From the NCBI GenBank assembly GCA_041394845.1, contig JAWKHL010000004.1, forward strand, positions 372,001 to 436,000: DNA of 64,000 nucleotides, read 5' to 3'. Source of the DNA: JAHCHG01 sp041394845 (GTDB taxonomy: Bacteria > Acidobacteriota > Blastocatellia > Pyrinomonadales > Pyrinomonadaceae). A model generated the notes under the pieces. The model did no database searches. It saw only the letters and a program-made list of their open reading frames with translations, and was not told where the DNA came from. Shown in pieces: positions 41,873 to 49,650 of this stretch. How positions within the stretch are numbered: position 1 is the stretch's first letter; every line of letters begins with the position of its first letter. The position numbers and the translations under genes were made by a program.

Positions 41873-42883
41873 CTAAATGAATTCTTCCTTATCCAAATTC
41901 AGCCATTCGAGGGCCGCCCCGTGCAGAAGATGTCTCATCGTCTCATCGTCAAACGGCATCGATTCGATCAGACTTCCGGGTTCGAGTTCGCCCAGCGGAA
42001 ACGGATAATCGGTGCCGAGCGCGATCCGTTCAGATCCGACCAATTTGACCAGATAATCGAGCATTGACGGATCGTGAACCAGAGAGTCGAGCCAGAAACG
42101 CCCCAGATAATGGCGCGGATTGCAGTCGTTATCGACCGCGCACAGATCGGGACGCACCCGGAAACCGTGTTCGATCCGGCCGATCGTCGCCGGGAACGAG
42201 CCGCCGCCGTGAGCAAAAGCGATCCTCAGATCGGGCAGTTTTTCCAGCGTTCCCGAAAAAATCAGCGAACAGATCGCCCGCGAAGTCTCGCCCGGCATCC
42301 CGACCAGCCACGGCAGCCAGTATTTTTTCATCTCATCCTGCCCCATCATCTCCCACGGATGAACGAAAACCGCCATCCCGATTTCGGCACAGGCCGCGAA
42401 AAAATCGAAAAACCGCGCCTCGCCCAGATTGAGTTGGTTGACGTTCGATCCGATCTCGACTCCTTTGAGGCCGATCTTTTGGGCGCGCTCCAATTCTTTG
42501 ATCGCAAGGTCGGTATTCTGCAGGGGAACGGTTCCGAGTCCGACGAACCGGCGCGGGTATTTTTCGACTATCCGGGCGATCCCGTCGTTCAAAACTTTTG
42601 ACACTTCCGCTCCGTCCGACGCTTCGGCCCAGTAGCTGAACATCACCGGAACGGTCGATAAAACCTGCACATCGACGCTGTTTGCGTCGCACTCTTCGAT
42701 CCTTTTTTCCGGGCTCCAGCAATTATCTTCGATCTCGCGGAAAAAATGTCCGTCGTCCTTGAGCATCCGGGCGCAACCCGTCCGATGATGTTCGAGCGTG
42801 ATAAAACCGCCGTAACCGAATTTGTCTTTCCAGTTCGGTATGTGCTCGGGCAGAATATGTGTGTGTATGTCAATTTTCAGCAT
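41873..42883 (-). CDS. 2-amino-3-carboxymuconate-6-semialdehyde decarboxylase
   Basis: A 336-residue amidohydrolase-superfamily decarboxylase, the usual ACMSD length. Metal ligands: HxH in 'MLKIDIHTHILPEHIP' (residues 7-9), His in 'VFVHPWEMMG' near 174, His in 'FAHGGGSFPATIGRIEHG' near 225, and Asp in 'ALGTDYPFPLGE' near 294. 'GYGGFITLEHH' is also characteristic. It removes CO2 from the ring-opened product of 3-hydroxyanthranilate and steers the route away from quinolinate/NAD and towards 2-aminomuconate. It is preceded by a 53-codon ORF whose stop overlaps its ATG (ATGCTGA), so the two are coupled. Confidence 0.93.
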   Translation of the reverse strand: MLKIDIHTHILPEHIPNWKDKFGYGGFITLEHHRTGCARMLKDDGHFFREIEDNCWSPEKRIEECDANSVDVQVLSTVPVMFSYWAEASDGAEVSKVLNDGIARIVEKYPRRFVGLGTVPLQNTDLAIKELERAQKIGLKGVEIGSNVNQLNLGEARFFDFFAACAEIGMAVFVHPWEMMGQDEMKKYWLPWLVGMPGETSRAICSLIFSGTLEKLPDLRIAFAHGGGSFPATIGRIEHGFRVRPDLCAVDNDCNPRHYLGRFWLDSLVHDPSMLDYLVKLVGSERIALGTDYPFPLGELEPGSLIESMPFDDETMRHLLHGAALEWLNLDKEEFI

Positions 42884-43038
42884 TTATCTTCGTTTTTGTC
42901 GCGTGGTTCGGGTTTGCTTTCTTTTTTCTCATCCGATGCTTTTTTCGCTTTCATCAGGGAAAGCGAAAGATCGCGCAACTCGTCCGTCTGCCTCAAACCC
43001 CTGGTGATCGCTTTGCTGGACATATCAACTTTTTTCAT
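42877..43038 (-). CDS. Small basic protein coupled to the ACMSD gene
   Basis: A 53-residue ORF too short for routine calling. It begins MKKVDMSSKAITRGLRQTDE and continues with a helical 'LRDLSLSLMKAKK' and a Lys/Glu-rich tail. AAAGGA lies 7 bases before the ATG, and the TGA stop is embedded in the ATGC of the ACMSD gene (ATGCTGA overlap). Those two facts support real translation. The motif 'RLR.TDELRDLSLSLMKA' resembles short helical proteins seen in other bacteria, but I cannot name it. Confidence 0.6.
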   Translation of the reverse strand: MKKVDMSSKAITRGLRQTDELRDLSLSLMKAKKASDEKKESKPEPRDKNEDKC

Positions 43039-43089
43039 TTTCAATCCTTTCAATGTCTATTAAATCCTTTGCCCGGCCAGCCGTTTTTT

Positions 43090-43509
43090 TCATTTTATGA
43101 ATTGATTTCGGATTTCTTCGGTCGTTCGATAGTCCAATGGTATTTTACCGGAATTATCTTTTATGTTTTCATCTGCTCCATATTTCAGAAGAATTCTGAT
43201 ACATTCAAGCGGTTCGGGATATGAAATGTCTCTATTATTTTGGACCATTCCATCGTAAGAGTAATCAACTGCCCAATGCAAAGCGGTTGTTCCATCAATT
43301 CCAGATTGTTTATTGGGGTTTGCTCCACTTTTTAGAAGTAATTCTAAAATTTGTGGCTGATCGCCTTCAATCGCTAAAAACAAAGGTGTCATTCCACTTG
43401 AGTTGCTTTCATCTAAATCAATTCCTGCATCAATCAACTCTCTGACGTTATCTTTTGCACCTGAAAAAACCAATTTACCAAAAATTTCTTTTTCTGATCC
43501 TTTGTTCAT
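43090..43509 (-). CDS. Ankyrin-repeat protein
   Basis: A 139-residue protein of three to four ankyrin repeats: 'FGKLVFSGAKDNVRELIDAGIDLDESN', 'SGMTPLFLAIEGDQPQILELLLKSGANPNKQ', 'DGTTALHWAVDYSYDGM' and 'PLECIRILLKYGADENIKDNSGKIPLDYR'. There is no signal peptide or other domain. Small ankyrin proteins of this kind are often immunity-like or binding partners of toxins; here it lies beside a toxin/antitoxin module, which makes an accessory-island origin plausible. Its base composition is more AT-rich than the pathway genes around it. Confidence 0.8.
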   Translation of the reverse strand: MNKGSEKEIFGKLVFSGAKDNVRELIDAGIDLDESNSSGMTPLFLAIEGDQPQILELLLKSGANPNKQSGIDGTTALHWAVDYSYDGMVQNNRDISYPEPLECIRILLKYGADENIKDNSGKIPLDYRTTEEIRNQFIK

Positions 43510-43521
43510 TATTTATGTTTC

Positions 43522-43863
43522 TCAAACCGCTTCCAATTCGGCCTTCAATCTGCTCAAAGCTTTTTTGTCCTTAAGAAGTCTTTCGATAACCTCATCCGCC
43601 TTTATTGCAGTGTTTGAACCGTCAATTATTTCCCGCAAAGTTTGGTTGATCAAAGTTTGATAACCCGTTGTTGTTCCTTCGGCCTGCGCTTTGAAATGCT
43701 CGATAATATCCGCATCGAGATAGATCGTGATGCGTGATTTCGTGTCCTTAACAGATTTCGGCTCGCCTAAAAAAGCAGGTCTCGTAATTCGCCTCAGACC
43801 TCTTTTACTTGCCTCTTCGGAAGTTTCCAGATATTCATAATCTTTATTTTTGGTATTGCTCAT
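43522..43863 (-). CDS. brnA: BrnA-type antitoxin
   Basis: A 113-residue protein. Residues about 40-85 hold the BrnA ribbon-helix-helix signature: 'SRITIYLDADIIEHFKAQAEG' then 'GYQTLINQTLREIIDG'. BrnA binds and neutralises the BrnT ribonuclease toxin and represses the operon. The gene overlaps the end of the brnT frame by 20 bases, the normal toxin-first order of this family. The gene is intact, whereas the toxin is not (see next entry). Its codon use is more AT-rich than that of the neighbours. Confidence 0.8.
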   Translation of the reverse strand: MSNTKNKDYEYLETSEEASKRGLRRITRPAFLGEPKSVKDTKSRITIYLDADIIEHFKAQAEGTTTGYQTLINQTLREIIDGSNTAIKADEVIERLLKDKKALSRLKAELEAV

Positions 43864-44122
43864 ATTCCTTCACCATCCATTTTTCGGCTTTCCGCGCCGT
43901 AATCAAACGGACATCTTTATCCTGGTATGTAAATGTAATGTAAACCAATCCATATTGAGCCGAAAAACCGATCAAATTAAAACGTATTTCTTCATCGGTA
44001 GAATGTTCAAAATCTTCGAAGTAAACGCCGAAAACATCGTCAAAAGCATCAATCACCGACGCAAAATCCACTTTATGAACTTCGATAACTTTCAGCCTTT
44101 TCGCTTCGTCCTATACGAACAT
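43844..44122 (-). pseudogene. brnT: BrnT-type ribonuclease toxin with amber codon 4
   Basis: The frame from the ATG at 44122 reads M-F-V-stop-DEAKRLKVIEVHKVDFASV, then 'IDAFDDVF', 'EDFEHSTDEEIRFNLIGFSA' and 'RLITARKAEKWMVKEYEQY'. BrnT proteins begin with a pattern like xFxWDExKxxxNxxKHGVxF; here TAG (44111-44113 complement) stands precisely at the Trp, one base from TGG. Everything downstream is in frame and complete. A GTG at 44071 could restart translation but loses the conserved WDExK...KH segment. The normally active toxin is therefore probably off unless the codon is suppressed or is a sequencing error. Confidence 0.8.
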
Positions 44123-44127
44123 AATTC

Positions 44128-44157
44128 GAGTCTATATGCACGATATATGCACGTCAA
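44128..44157 (-). promoter_or_regulatory. Promoter and direct-repeat operator of the brnTA module
   Basis: On the minus strand TTGACG (44157-44152) serves as -35, with TATAGA or TAGACT about 15-17 bases on as -10, close to the toxin ATG. Two ATATGCACG units (44134-44142 and 44145-44153), 11 bases apart, overlap it and suit binding of an RHH antitoxin. Confidence 0.5.
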
Positions 44158-44196
44158 TGAATTTTTGTTTGAATTATAAATTTAGAATTAGAAATA

Positions 44197-44721
44197 TCAA
44201 CTCACAACCGGCGGCGGTTCCATCACCGCGCCGCAATTATCGCAGGTCCGGTTCCCGACATCGCCGTAAAAGCGCCGGAAGACCTCCTGAAACTGCGTCA
44301 TGATGTTTGTCAAAACAAAATATTCCTCGTAGAGTTTCGCGTTGCAGTTTTCGCAGAACCACATCAGGCCGTCCTTTTCGCCCTCGCGGCGTTTGCGTTC
44401 GATGACGAGGCCGACCGTGTTCTCGCCGCGGATCGGGTTGTGGGGGACGCGCGGCGGCAAGAGGAAGATCTCGCCCTCTCTGACCGGAACATCGACCGCC
44501 CGGCCGTCTTCCTGCAATTTGATCAGGATGTCGCCTTCGAGCTGGTAGAAGAATTCCTCGCCCTCGTCCCAGTGATAATCCTTGCGCGAGTTCGGCCCGC
44601 CGACCACCATGACGATGAATTCGGCGTCCTCCCAGACGCATTTGTTCCCGACCGGCGGTTTCAGGAGATGCCGGTGTTCGTCGATCCATTGTTTGAAATT
44701 AAAAGGTCTACTGATTGACAT
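44197..44721 (-). CDS. nbaC: 3-Hydroxyanthranilate 3,4-dioxygenase
   Basis: A 174-residue cupin dioxygenase, the bacterial length. Fe(II) ligands: His and Glu in 'KDYHWDEGEEFFYQLEGD' (about residues 47-58) and His in 'PRVPHNPIRGENTVGLVIER' near 91. The C-terminus carries the rubredoxin-like second iron site, CxxC in 'MWFCENCNAK' and CxxC in 'RTCDNCGAVM'. It opens the ring of 3-hydroxyanthranilate to the substrate of ACMSD. The ATG at 44721 starts the domain directly; longer frames upstream are non-coding. It lies upstream of the brnTA/ankyrin island on the same strand, with ACMSD beyond it. Confidence 0.95.
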   Translation of the reverse strand: MSISRPFNFKQWIDEHRHLLKPPVGNKCVWEDAEFIVMVVGGPNSRKDYHWDEGEEFFYQLEGDILIKLQEDGRAVDVPVREGEIFLLPPRVPHNPIRGENTVGLVIERKRREGEKDGLMWFCENCNAKLYEEYFVLTNIMTQFQEVFRRFYGDVGNRTCDNCGAVMEPPPVVS

Positions 44722-44738
44722 AATTATTCTAAAAAAAT

Positions 44739-45269
44739 CTAAAACTCCAAAACCTTGCTGACCGTCCGCCAGTTCCGCGAGGTCGCCGAAACCCTCAGTT
44801 TTTTGCCGACGTAATCCCTGCCAAAAAAAAGGCTGTCCAAAACGCTGATCCGCAAAAGGCAGAAGATCTCCCGGCGGCGGACGGCATACATCTCGTTTTC
44901 GCAATTGTTCTCAAGCAGCATCTCGCATTTTTCCGCCGACAACTCTTCGTCCAAAAACAAAACGTGCAGGTTTTTGGGATCGTCGAACTGTCCCGCAAAC
45001 GGGTTGTTTTCGACCAATTCTTCAAGCTCGGCAAAAGGGCGGACCATCACTCTGATCGCCAGCGAAAACTCCCCTTCGATCGCTTTTTCGATCCGGGCGG
45101 CCAGTTTGTTGTCATCGGTTTTCCGGGTTTCGAAAATGACATTGCCGCTGTTGATGTAGGTTTTCACATTCTCAAAACCGATCCCGGAGCAGACTTCGCG
45201 CAGAGATTCCATTTTGATCTTGTTTTTCCCGCCGATATTGATCCCGCGCAAAAAGGCAACGTATTTCAT
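44739..45269 (-). CDS. DUF1697-family protein
   Basis: A 176-residue protein with the complete family signature: 'MKYVAFLRGINIGGKNKIKME' at the start, 'GFENVKTYINSGNVIFET', 'NPFAGQFDDPKNLHVLFLDEELS' and 'RNWRTVSKVLEF' at the end. DUF1697 proteins are widespread and uncharacterised. The ATG at 45269 is the family start; another ATG three codons upstream is possible. It precedes the dioxygenase gene by ~17 bases. No functional tie to tryptophan degradation is known. Confidence 0.85.
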   Translation of the reverse strand: MKYVAFLRGINIGGKNKIKMESLREVCSGIGFENVKTYINSGNVIFETRKTDDNKLAARIEKAIEGEFSLAIRVMVRPFAELEELVENNPFAGQFDDPKNLHVLFLDEELSAEKCEMLLENNCENEMYAVRRREIFCLLRISVLDSLFFGRDYVGKKLRVSATSRNWRTVSKVLEF

Positions 45270-45439
45270 AGGTTTCATCCGCTCAACGACCGATCCTTCT
45301 ACAGTGGTCAGTGGTCGGTGGGCAGAAGTTAACTGACCACCGACCACTGAAAACAAACTCTGCGGTCATTATAATAAAAACTTGTCTTAATTGACATAAT
45401 CGGGGAAAATAGGCGAAAAACATCTGACGGGTATTTCAA

Positions 45440-46591
45440 ATGTCAACCAACACTCTATTCGATTCGGAAAAACAAAGATCATCCAAAAAATTCGCTCTCA
45501 TCCTGGCCGTCCTGCTGGTTCTGGCCGGCGGTGTCGGATACGGCGTCTGGAAATTCCGGCCGCAACCTCCGAAAAAAGACACCAACCCTTACGCCGACGA
45601 GAAACTCCGCGATTCGATCGTGATGCTCTTGGCCCAGCCCCGTTTTTCGGGTGAACTGTTCCGCGAACAAATGCTCGGATCGGCCCGCATCCAGCGTTAT
45701 ATCGTCGATAAAGGGGTGGTTTATTTCTCCCTGCCCGATTCTTCGGAAGAGGAATTTCAGACCGGGGCGGGCAAATTCATTGTCGATCCGCTGAAGATCG
45801 AACGGGCCCGCGAAATCGAAGGGGAACTCGTGCTGGATCGCTATTCCCTGCTGAAAACACCGGAAACCGGTTATTTCTTCAGGACCCCGCTCGAAAATCT
45901 GAAATTCGAAACCGACGGCGAGATGACCTTTCCATTTCAACGGGCGATTTACACATTGAGCGTCCGGGAGATGATCGATTTTTACAACAATTCCAGAATT
46001 TACGGCGGGAAACTGGCGGCCGACACGTCCATCAAGATCGGCGGTCAAACGGTGCTGTTCGCCAATCACGGAACGATGGTCGCCAAACCGAACGAACCGA
46101 GCCTCAACCGGCTGGTCGATGAACTGTTGCGCGATGTTCCCGACAAACAGGTCCGCGAGGTCAAAATCCAAAAACTGCTCGATTTCGTCACCAACGAGAT
46201 CGAATACGACTTTACCGAGGCGCTCGGCAATTACGAAACTCTCAAACGCCCCAACGAGGTCCTCATGAGCCGGACCTCCGATTGCAGCAACAAGACCATT
46301 CTGATGGCTTCCCTGCTCGAACAGATCGGCGAGGATTACCTGCTCCTCTACTGTCCGCAACATATCACGGTGGCCGTTCCGCAGGGGGCTTTTCCCAACC
46401 AGAACAACCTCAAATTCGAATGGGAGGGGAAAAACTGGATGATCGCCGAAACGACCCTGCCGAATTTCGAGATCGGCGTCACCCGCGTTCAGGAATCGGT
46501 CCTGCTGACCTCGATCCAATACGTCCAAAAACCGCGCCAGACAAATGTCATTTTCGACGCCCAGACGTTCCGCCCGCTCGAACTCCGGTAA
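45440..46591 (+). CDS. Membrane-anchored transglutaminase-like protein
   Basis: A 383-residue protein with an N-terminal membrane helix ('KFALILAVLLVLAGGVGYGVW', about residues 17-37). The C-terminal third has a transglutaminase-like core: Cys in 'VLMSRTSDCSNKTILMASLLEQIG' near residue 285, His in 'YCPQHITVAVPQG' near 313, and an acidic residue in 'NWMIAETTLPN' near 340. The middle region has strands and a helix typical of the DUF3857-linked group. Bacterial members often act as cysteine proteases. It is divergent from DUF1697 and not clearly linked to the neighbours. Confidence 0.7.
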   Translation: MSTNTLFDSEKQRSSKKFALILAVLLVLAGGVGYGVWKFRPQPPKKDTNPYADEKLRDSIVMLLAQPRFSGELFREQMLGSARIQRYIVDKGVVYFSLPDSSEEEFQTGAGKFIVDPLKIERAREIEGELVLDRYSLLKTPETGYFFRTPLENLKFETDGEMTFPFQRAIYTLSVREMIDFYNNSRIYGGKLAADTSIKIGGQTVLFANHGTMVAKPNEPSLNRLVDELLRDVPDKQVREVKIQKLLDFVTNEIEYDFTEALGNYETLKRPNEVLMSRTSDCSNKTILMASLLEQIGEDYLLLYCPQHITVAVPQGAFPNQNNLKFEWEGKNWMIAETTLPNFEIGVTRVQESVLLTSIQYVQKPRQTNVIFDAQTFRPLELR

Positions 46592-46598
46592 AACCTTT

Positions 46599-46627
46599 GT
46601 CAGTTATCAATTATCAGTTATCAGTTT
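46599..46627. repeat. CAGTTAT-family 7-bp array
   Basis: TGTCAGTTATCAATTATCAGTTATCAG has a 7-bp period. It follows the stop codon of the transglutaminase-like gene. Confidence 0.65.
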
Positions 46628-46709
46628 TTTACCATATGGGATCGGGCCGAATGTTTTATACTTCCCGAATGATAAATGCTAAATGACAACTGTCGATTAA
46701 AAATATATT

Positions 46710-46795
46710 TAGCCACAGAGAACACCGAGAACACTGAGGAATTTTTTGTCGATCAAACTATTTGTCTCTGAGTTCTCGGTGTTCTCTGTGGCTAA
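46710..46795. repeat. 9-bp-period inverted repeat
   Basis: The left arm is CCACAGAGAACACCGAGAACACTGAGGA, the core GTCGATCAAACTATTTGTCTCTGAGTTCTC is shared with 17830-17911, and the right arm is GGTGTTCTCTGTGGC. It lies between convergent genes and could act as a long hairpin terminator. Confidence 0.8.
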
Positions 46796-46823
46796 TAATA
46801 AAAAAACTTAAGTTACAGAATAC

Positions 46824-47447
46824 CTATTTCGGCAAACTGAAAGTCTCTTTCCCTTCGGCATCGAGAAACCGGATCGACGGATTTCCGCCGGCGTCCGTTT
46901 TGATGATGATCCGATTGCGGCCTTCCCCATCCTTGATCTCGATCCCGACGGTTTTATCTTCGAATTTACCGAGCCGCAATCTGTTTTTTCCGGTTTCTCC
47001 GGGCCGGTCGCGCCAGTCGGTAAAGGTCATTCTCGAAGCCCTTTCGCCGTCTTCTTCAAAGGCCGAAACGGCGAAAACCTGAGTTGCCATATATTGGTCG
47101 AAGCTGAGATGACCGTGGCTTTTGACGTTTCCCTTTTCATCCCGGCTTCCGCCCCAGATCAAACCGCCCGTTTCGCTACCCTCGTCATTGAGAAAAATGA
47201 TTCCCCCGGTCGGCCGGTCGGAACGCGGTTCCTCCTTACCCTTGATGTAGGTTCCCGGAAACCGATTTCTGTTCGACAGAACGAAACGCAGAGTGCCGTC
47301 CGGTTCGAGGATATTGATCCGATGAACGTTTATCTCATCAAAATTCTTCGGTTTGCTCGTTGAAAACCCGGAAAACACCGTAACGGCGAAAACCACCGTC
47401 AGAATCCCGGAATAAATGGACAAAAAGCGATTGGTTTTATTGATCAT
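46824..47447 (-). CDS. Membrane-anchored protein of a paralogous pair (copy 1)
   Basis: A 207-residue protein with an N-terminal membrane helix ('FLSIYSGILTVVFAVTVFSGF', about residues 8-28). A beta-rich outer domain follows: 'FDEINVHRINILEPDGTLRFVLSN', 'GGIIFLNDEGSETGGLIWGG', 'DGEGRNRIIIKTDAGGNPSIRFLDAEGKETFSLPK'. The same order occurs in the next protein (47503-48234), so they are duplicates. I do not know the family. The repeated 'NPxIRxxDAxGKxxxSLP' ending suggests repeated beta-strand units. Confidence 0.7.
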   Translation of the reverse strand: MINKTNRFLSIYSGILTVVFAVTVFSGFSTSKPKNFDEINVHRINILEPDGTLRFVLSNRNRFPGTYIKGKEEPRSDRPTGGIIFLNDEGSETGGLIWGGSRDEKGNVKSHGHLSFDQYMATQVFAVSAFEEDGERASRMTFTDWRDRPGETGKNRLRLGKFEDKTVGIEIKDGEGRNRIIIKTDAGGNPSIRFLDAEGKETFSLPK

Positions 47448-47502
47448 TTTAATTTCCTCTCAGATTCGTATTCGAAAAAGTCCTGATCGAACGGCCCTCA
47501 AT

Positions 47503-48234
47503 TCATTTTCTTCTGATCTCAGTTTTGGCGGCCTTCGGCAAACTGTAGATCGCCTTTCCGGTTTCGTCGAGGAAATCGAGTTTCGGCTCTCCGTCGGCCG
47601 CAACGGACATCTTGATCCGCGGTTTGCCGTTCCCGTCATAGAGCGTCACCTCGGATTCGCCTTCCGCGTTTTTGCCGACGTAAACGCGGGTCGGCGAAAA
47701 ATTTTCTTTGTCCAGTTTTTCTTTGGCCTCGGATTTGGCCGGGCCGTCCGCCATTTTGGCGATCTTCTCGCGCTTGTCGAGGATTTCGGACAGCGGGGTT
47801 TCGGGCCGGTCCCAGATCTGCAATCCGGCGCGGTATTTGCCCGAATGGTCGTTATAGACCAAAGCCATCGCCTGCGCCTGTTTGTATTTGTCGAACGACA
47901 AACCGTGATAGGCGCCGTATTTGCCGCCGCCCTCGACCGCGCCGAAGACCAGACCGCCGTTCTCGTCGCCGAGTCCGTTGTAAAAAAGCATTCCGGCCGG
48001 ACGCTCGGTTTTCCAGCTTCGACCGTTGACGACCGGATCGGGCATCCGCGCGCTGTTGGCGACGACCATCAAAAGCCGCCCGTCCTTTTCGCGGACGTTG
48101 AGCCTTTCGACGTCGATCTCGGCGAATTTCTCCTTGCTTCTGGTAAAACCGGTAAAAACCATAACCCCGATGACGATCAGAGATAAAGCGGCGTAGATTT
48201 CCAGAATGCGGAGTCTTTTTTGAATATCGAACAT
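47503..48234 (-). CDS. Membrane-anchored protein of a paralogous pair (copy 2)
   Basis: A 243-residue relative of the protein at 46824. It has a membrane helix near residues 10-30 ('LRILEIYAALSLIVIGVMVFTGF'), then 'FAEIDVERLNVREKDGRLLMVVAN', 'AGMLFYNGLGDENGGLVFGAVEGG' and 'GESEVTLYDGNGKPRIKMSVAADGEPKLDFLDETGKAIYSLPK'. It carries an extra helical insertion ('EILDKREKIAKMADGPAKSEAKEK') not in copy 1. 55 bases separate the two genes on the same strand. The function is unknown; anchored beta-domain proteins of this kind may face the periplasm. Confidence 0.7.
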   Translation of the reverse strand: MFDIQKRLRILEIYAALSLIVIGVMVFTGFTRSKEKFAEIDVERLNVREKDGRLLMVVANSARMPDPVVNGRSWKTERPAGMLFYNGLGDENGGLVFGAVEGGGKYGAYHGLSFDKYKQAQAMALVYNDHSGKYRAGLQIWDRPETPLSEILDKREKIAKMADGPAKSEAKEKLDKENFSPTRVYVGKNAEGESEVTLYDGNGKPRIKMSVAADGEPKLDFLDETGKAIYSLPKAAKTEIRRK

Positions 48235-48394
48235 ATTTTCGCTTCGGTTCCTCCCTTTTTAAGGATTTCTTTTATTATAGAGACACCGGCAAGGAACCTT
48301 TTATGACAAGGGCGGATGATCGGGAGATCTGAAATCTGAAATTATCGCCTTCGTCGGCAATGATCCCGGAAAATCTCCTCAGGTAAAAAGAGCG

Positions 48395-48949
48395 TCAAAT
48401 CAGGCTTTTGCTCATCCTGATGCAGATGATCTCCAGACCGTCGCCGATGGGAACAGCGACGCGCTCTTCTCCGGCGTAACCCGAAGCCTGGTAAAATTCG
48501 ACGCCCGGCAAGGTGGCCATCATCTCGGCGGATCGAAACCCGGCGGCGCGCGCCTCTTCTTCGCATAAGTTGAGAATGGCTTTGCCGATCCCCCGGCGGG
48601 CGAAATCGGGGTGGATGAAAAAAGCGCGGATCCTGGCGGGATCGGTGCGCGGATCGAGTTCGGCGGAATCGCGGCTGTATGAGAAACGGCTCGCGCCGTA
48701 GAGGGTTTTTCTTTTGCCCCAGCCGCCGCAACCGACCAGCTTTCCGGTCCCGGATTCCCCGGCGGCAAAATATGTTCGATCGCGGATCAGTTCGGTATCG
48801 ACGCCGAAAACCGTTCTGACCGACCGCTCGATCTGCTCGTCGGTATAATGAGCGCGGCTCAAACCGCGGACCGAGGCGGCGATCAATCGCTCGATCCCGG
48901 CCAAATCGTCCAAAGCCGCTTTTCTGATCGAAAAATCCATTTCAATCAA
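48395..48949 (-). CDS. GNAT-family N-acetyltransferase
   Basis: A 184-residue GNAT. 'FSIRKAALDDLAGIERLIAASVRGLSRAHY' opens the fold, 'AFFIHPDFARRGIGKAILNLCEEEARAAGF' is the acetyl-CoA loop (R-R-G-I-G), and 'MMATLPGVEFYQASGYAGEERV' is the later motif. The start at 48949 overlaps the stop of the RidA-type gene by 8 bases, so it is translated with it; an internal ATG at codon 4 is an alternative. Its link to 2-aminomuconate handling is not known. Confidence 0.85.
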   Translation of the reverse strand: MIEMDFSIRKAALDDLAGIERLIAASVRGLSRAHYTDEQIERSVRTVFGVDTELIRDRTYFAAGESGTGKLVGCGGWGKRKTLYGASRFSYSRDSAELDPRTDPARIRAFFIHPDFARRGIGKAILNLCEEEARAAGFRSAEMMATLPGVEFYQASGYAGEERVAVPIGDGLEIICIRMSKSLI

Positions 48950-49361
48950 TAGTGGCGATGACCTTCAGTTCAATGGCGATCGGCGTCGGCAGACAGTTTA
49001 TCTCGACGGTCGTCCGGCACGGCTGATTGTCGCGGAAATATTCGGCGTAGATCCGGTTGTAGGTCTTAAAATCATCCTTCATATTGGTCAGAAAGACCGT
49101 CACATCGACCAGATTCTCCCAGCTCGAACCGGCCGACTCCAGGATCAAACGGACGTTCCTGAACACCGAACGACATTGCGCCTCGATGTCGTAGGATAGG
49201 ATCTCGCCGTTCTCCCCGAGTTCGACGCCGGGGATCTTTTTTGTCCCGCGCTCACGCGGACCGACGCCCGACAGAAACAAAAGATTCCCGACCCGCCGCG
49301 CGTGCGGATAAAGCCCGACCGGTTCCGGCGCCTCTTCGGAATTGATGATCTCTTCGTTCAT
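48942..49361 (-). CDS. RidA-family 2-aminomuconate deaminase
   Basis: A 139-residue RidA/YjgF-fold protein. 'PEPVGLYPHARRVGNLLFLSGVGPRERGTKKIPGVE' and 'DIEAQCRSVFRNVRLILESAGSSWENLVDVTVFLTNMKDDFKTYNRIYAEYF' with 'CRTTVEINCLPTPIAIELKVIATID' match the RidA-type 2-aminomuconate deaminases of nitrobenzoate and tryptophan degradation (NbaF/AmnD-like) better than general RidA. It would remove ammonia from 2-aminomuconate to give 4-oxalocrotonate. The ATG at 49361 is chosen because the upstream frame to 49490 encodes only repeat-derived sequence. It lies on the same strand as the other kynurenine genes. Confidence 0.85.
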   Translation of the reverse strand: MNEEIINSEEAPEPVGLYPHARRVGNLLFLSGVGPRERGTKKIPGVELGENGEILSYDIEAQCRSVFRNVRLILESAGSSWENLVDVTVFLTNMKDDFKTYNRIYAEYFRDNQPCRTTVEINCLPTPIAIELKVIATID

Positions 49362-49365
49362 TTTA

Positions 49366-49450
49366 ATCTGGGATCCGGGATTTCGGATTGCGGATTTGTT
49401 TTTATTCTCGATTCTTATAAATCCCAAATCCCAAATCCGAAATCCAAAAT
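49366..49450. repeat. GGATTTY-family inverted repeat upstream of the deaminase
   Basis: GGGATCCGGGATTTCGGATTGCGGATTTG (49370-49399) and the inverse AAATCCCAAATCCCAAATCC...CAAAATC (49417-49450) form a hairpin element that occupies the space between the small gene and the deaminase gene. Confidence 0.8.
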
Positions 49451-49624
49451 CTATTCGCTCCGCTCGCCGTTGTAGACGGCCTCGGCGCATTCGACGAAAA
49501 GATCCAGATAATAATCGCGGATCTCTTCGGGCGCGAGTTGTTTGTTTTCTTTTTCGGCGATGAATTTCATCAACTCAAAGGCGACCTCCTCGCCGGTTTC
49601 GATTCGGACAGGTTGTGTTTCCAT
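49451..49624 (-). CDS. Small acidic hypothetical protein
   Basis: A 57-residue acidic helical protein ('METQPVRIETGEEVAFELMK' start, 'LAPEEIRDYYLDLFVECAEAVY' end). AAGGAG lies 10 bases before the ATG at 49624; the longer frame to 49684 overlaps the next gene and lacks a site. I do not know the family. It precedes the deaminase gene, from which it is separated only by the repeat element. Confidence 0.6.
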   Translation of the reverse strand: METQPVRIETGEEVAFELMKFIAEKENKQLAPEEIRDYYLDLFVECAEAVYNGERSE

Positions 49625-49650
49625 AATATTTTTTCTCCTTTTCAAAAAAA

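Noticed and set aside
42746..43224. Plus-strand frames antisense to the ACMSD 5' end and small ORF
   Set aside because: Phe/Ser-rich shadows of the minus-strand genes without ribosome sites.
48342..48731. Arg-rich minus-strand frame overlapping the acetyltransferase
   Set aside because: Out-of-frame shadow of the GNAT gene; composition is typical of a shifted GC-rich frame.
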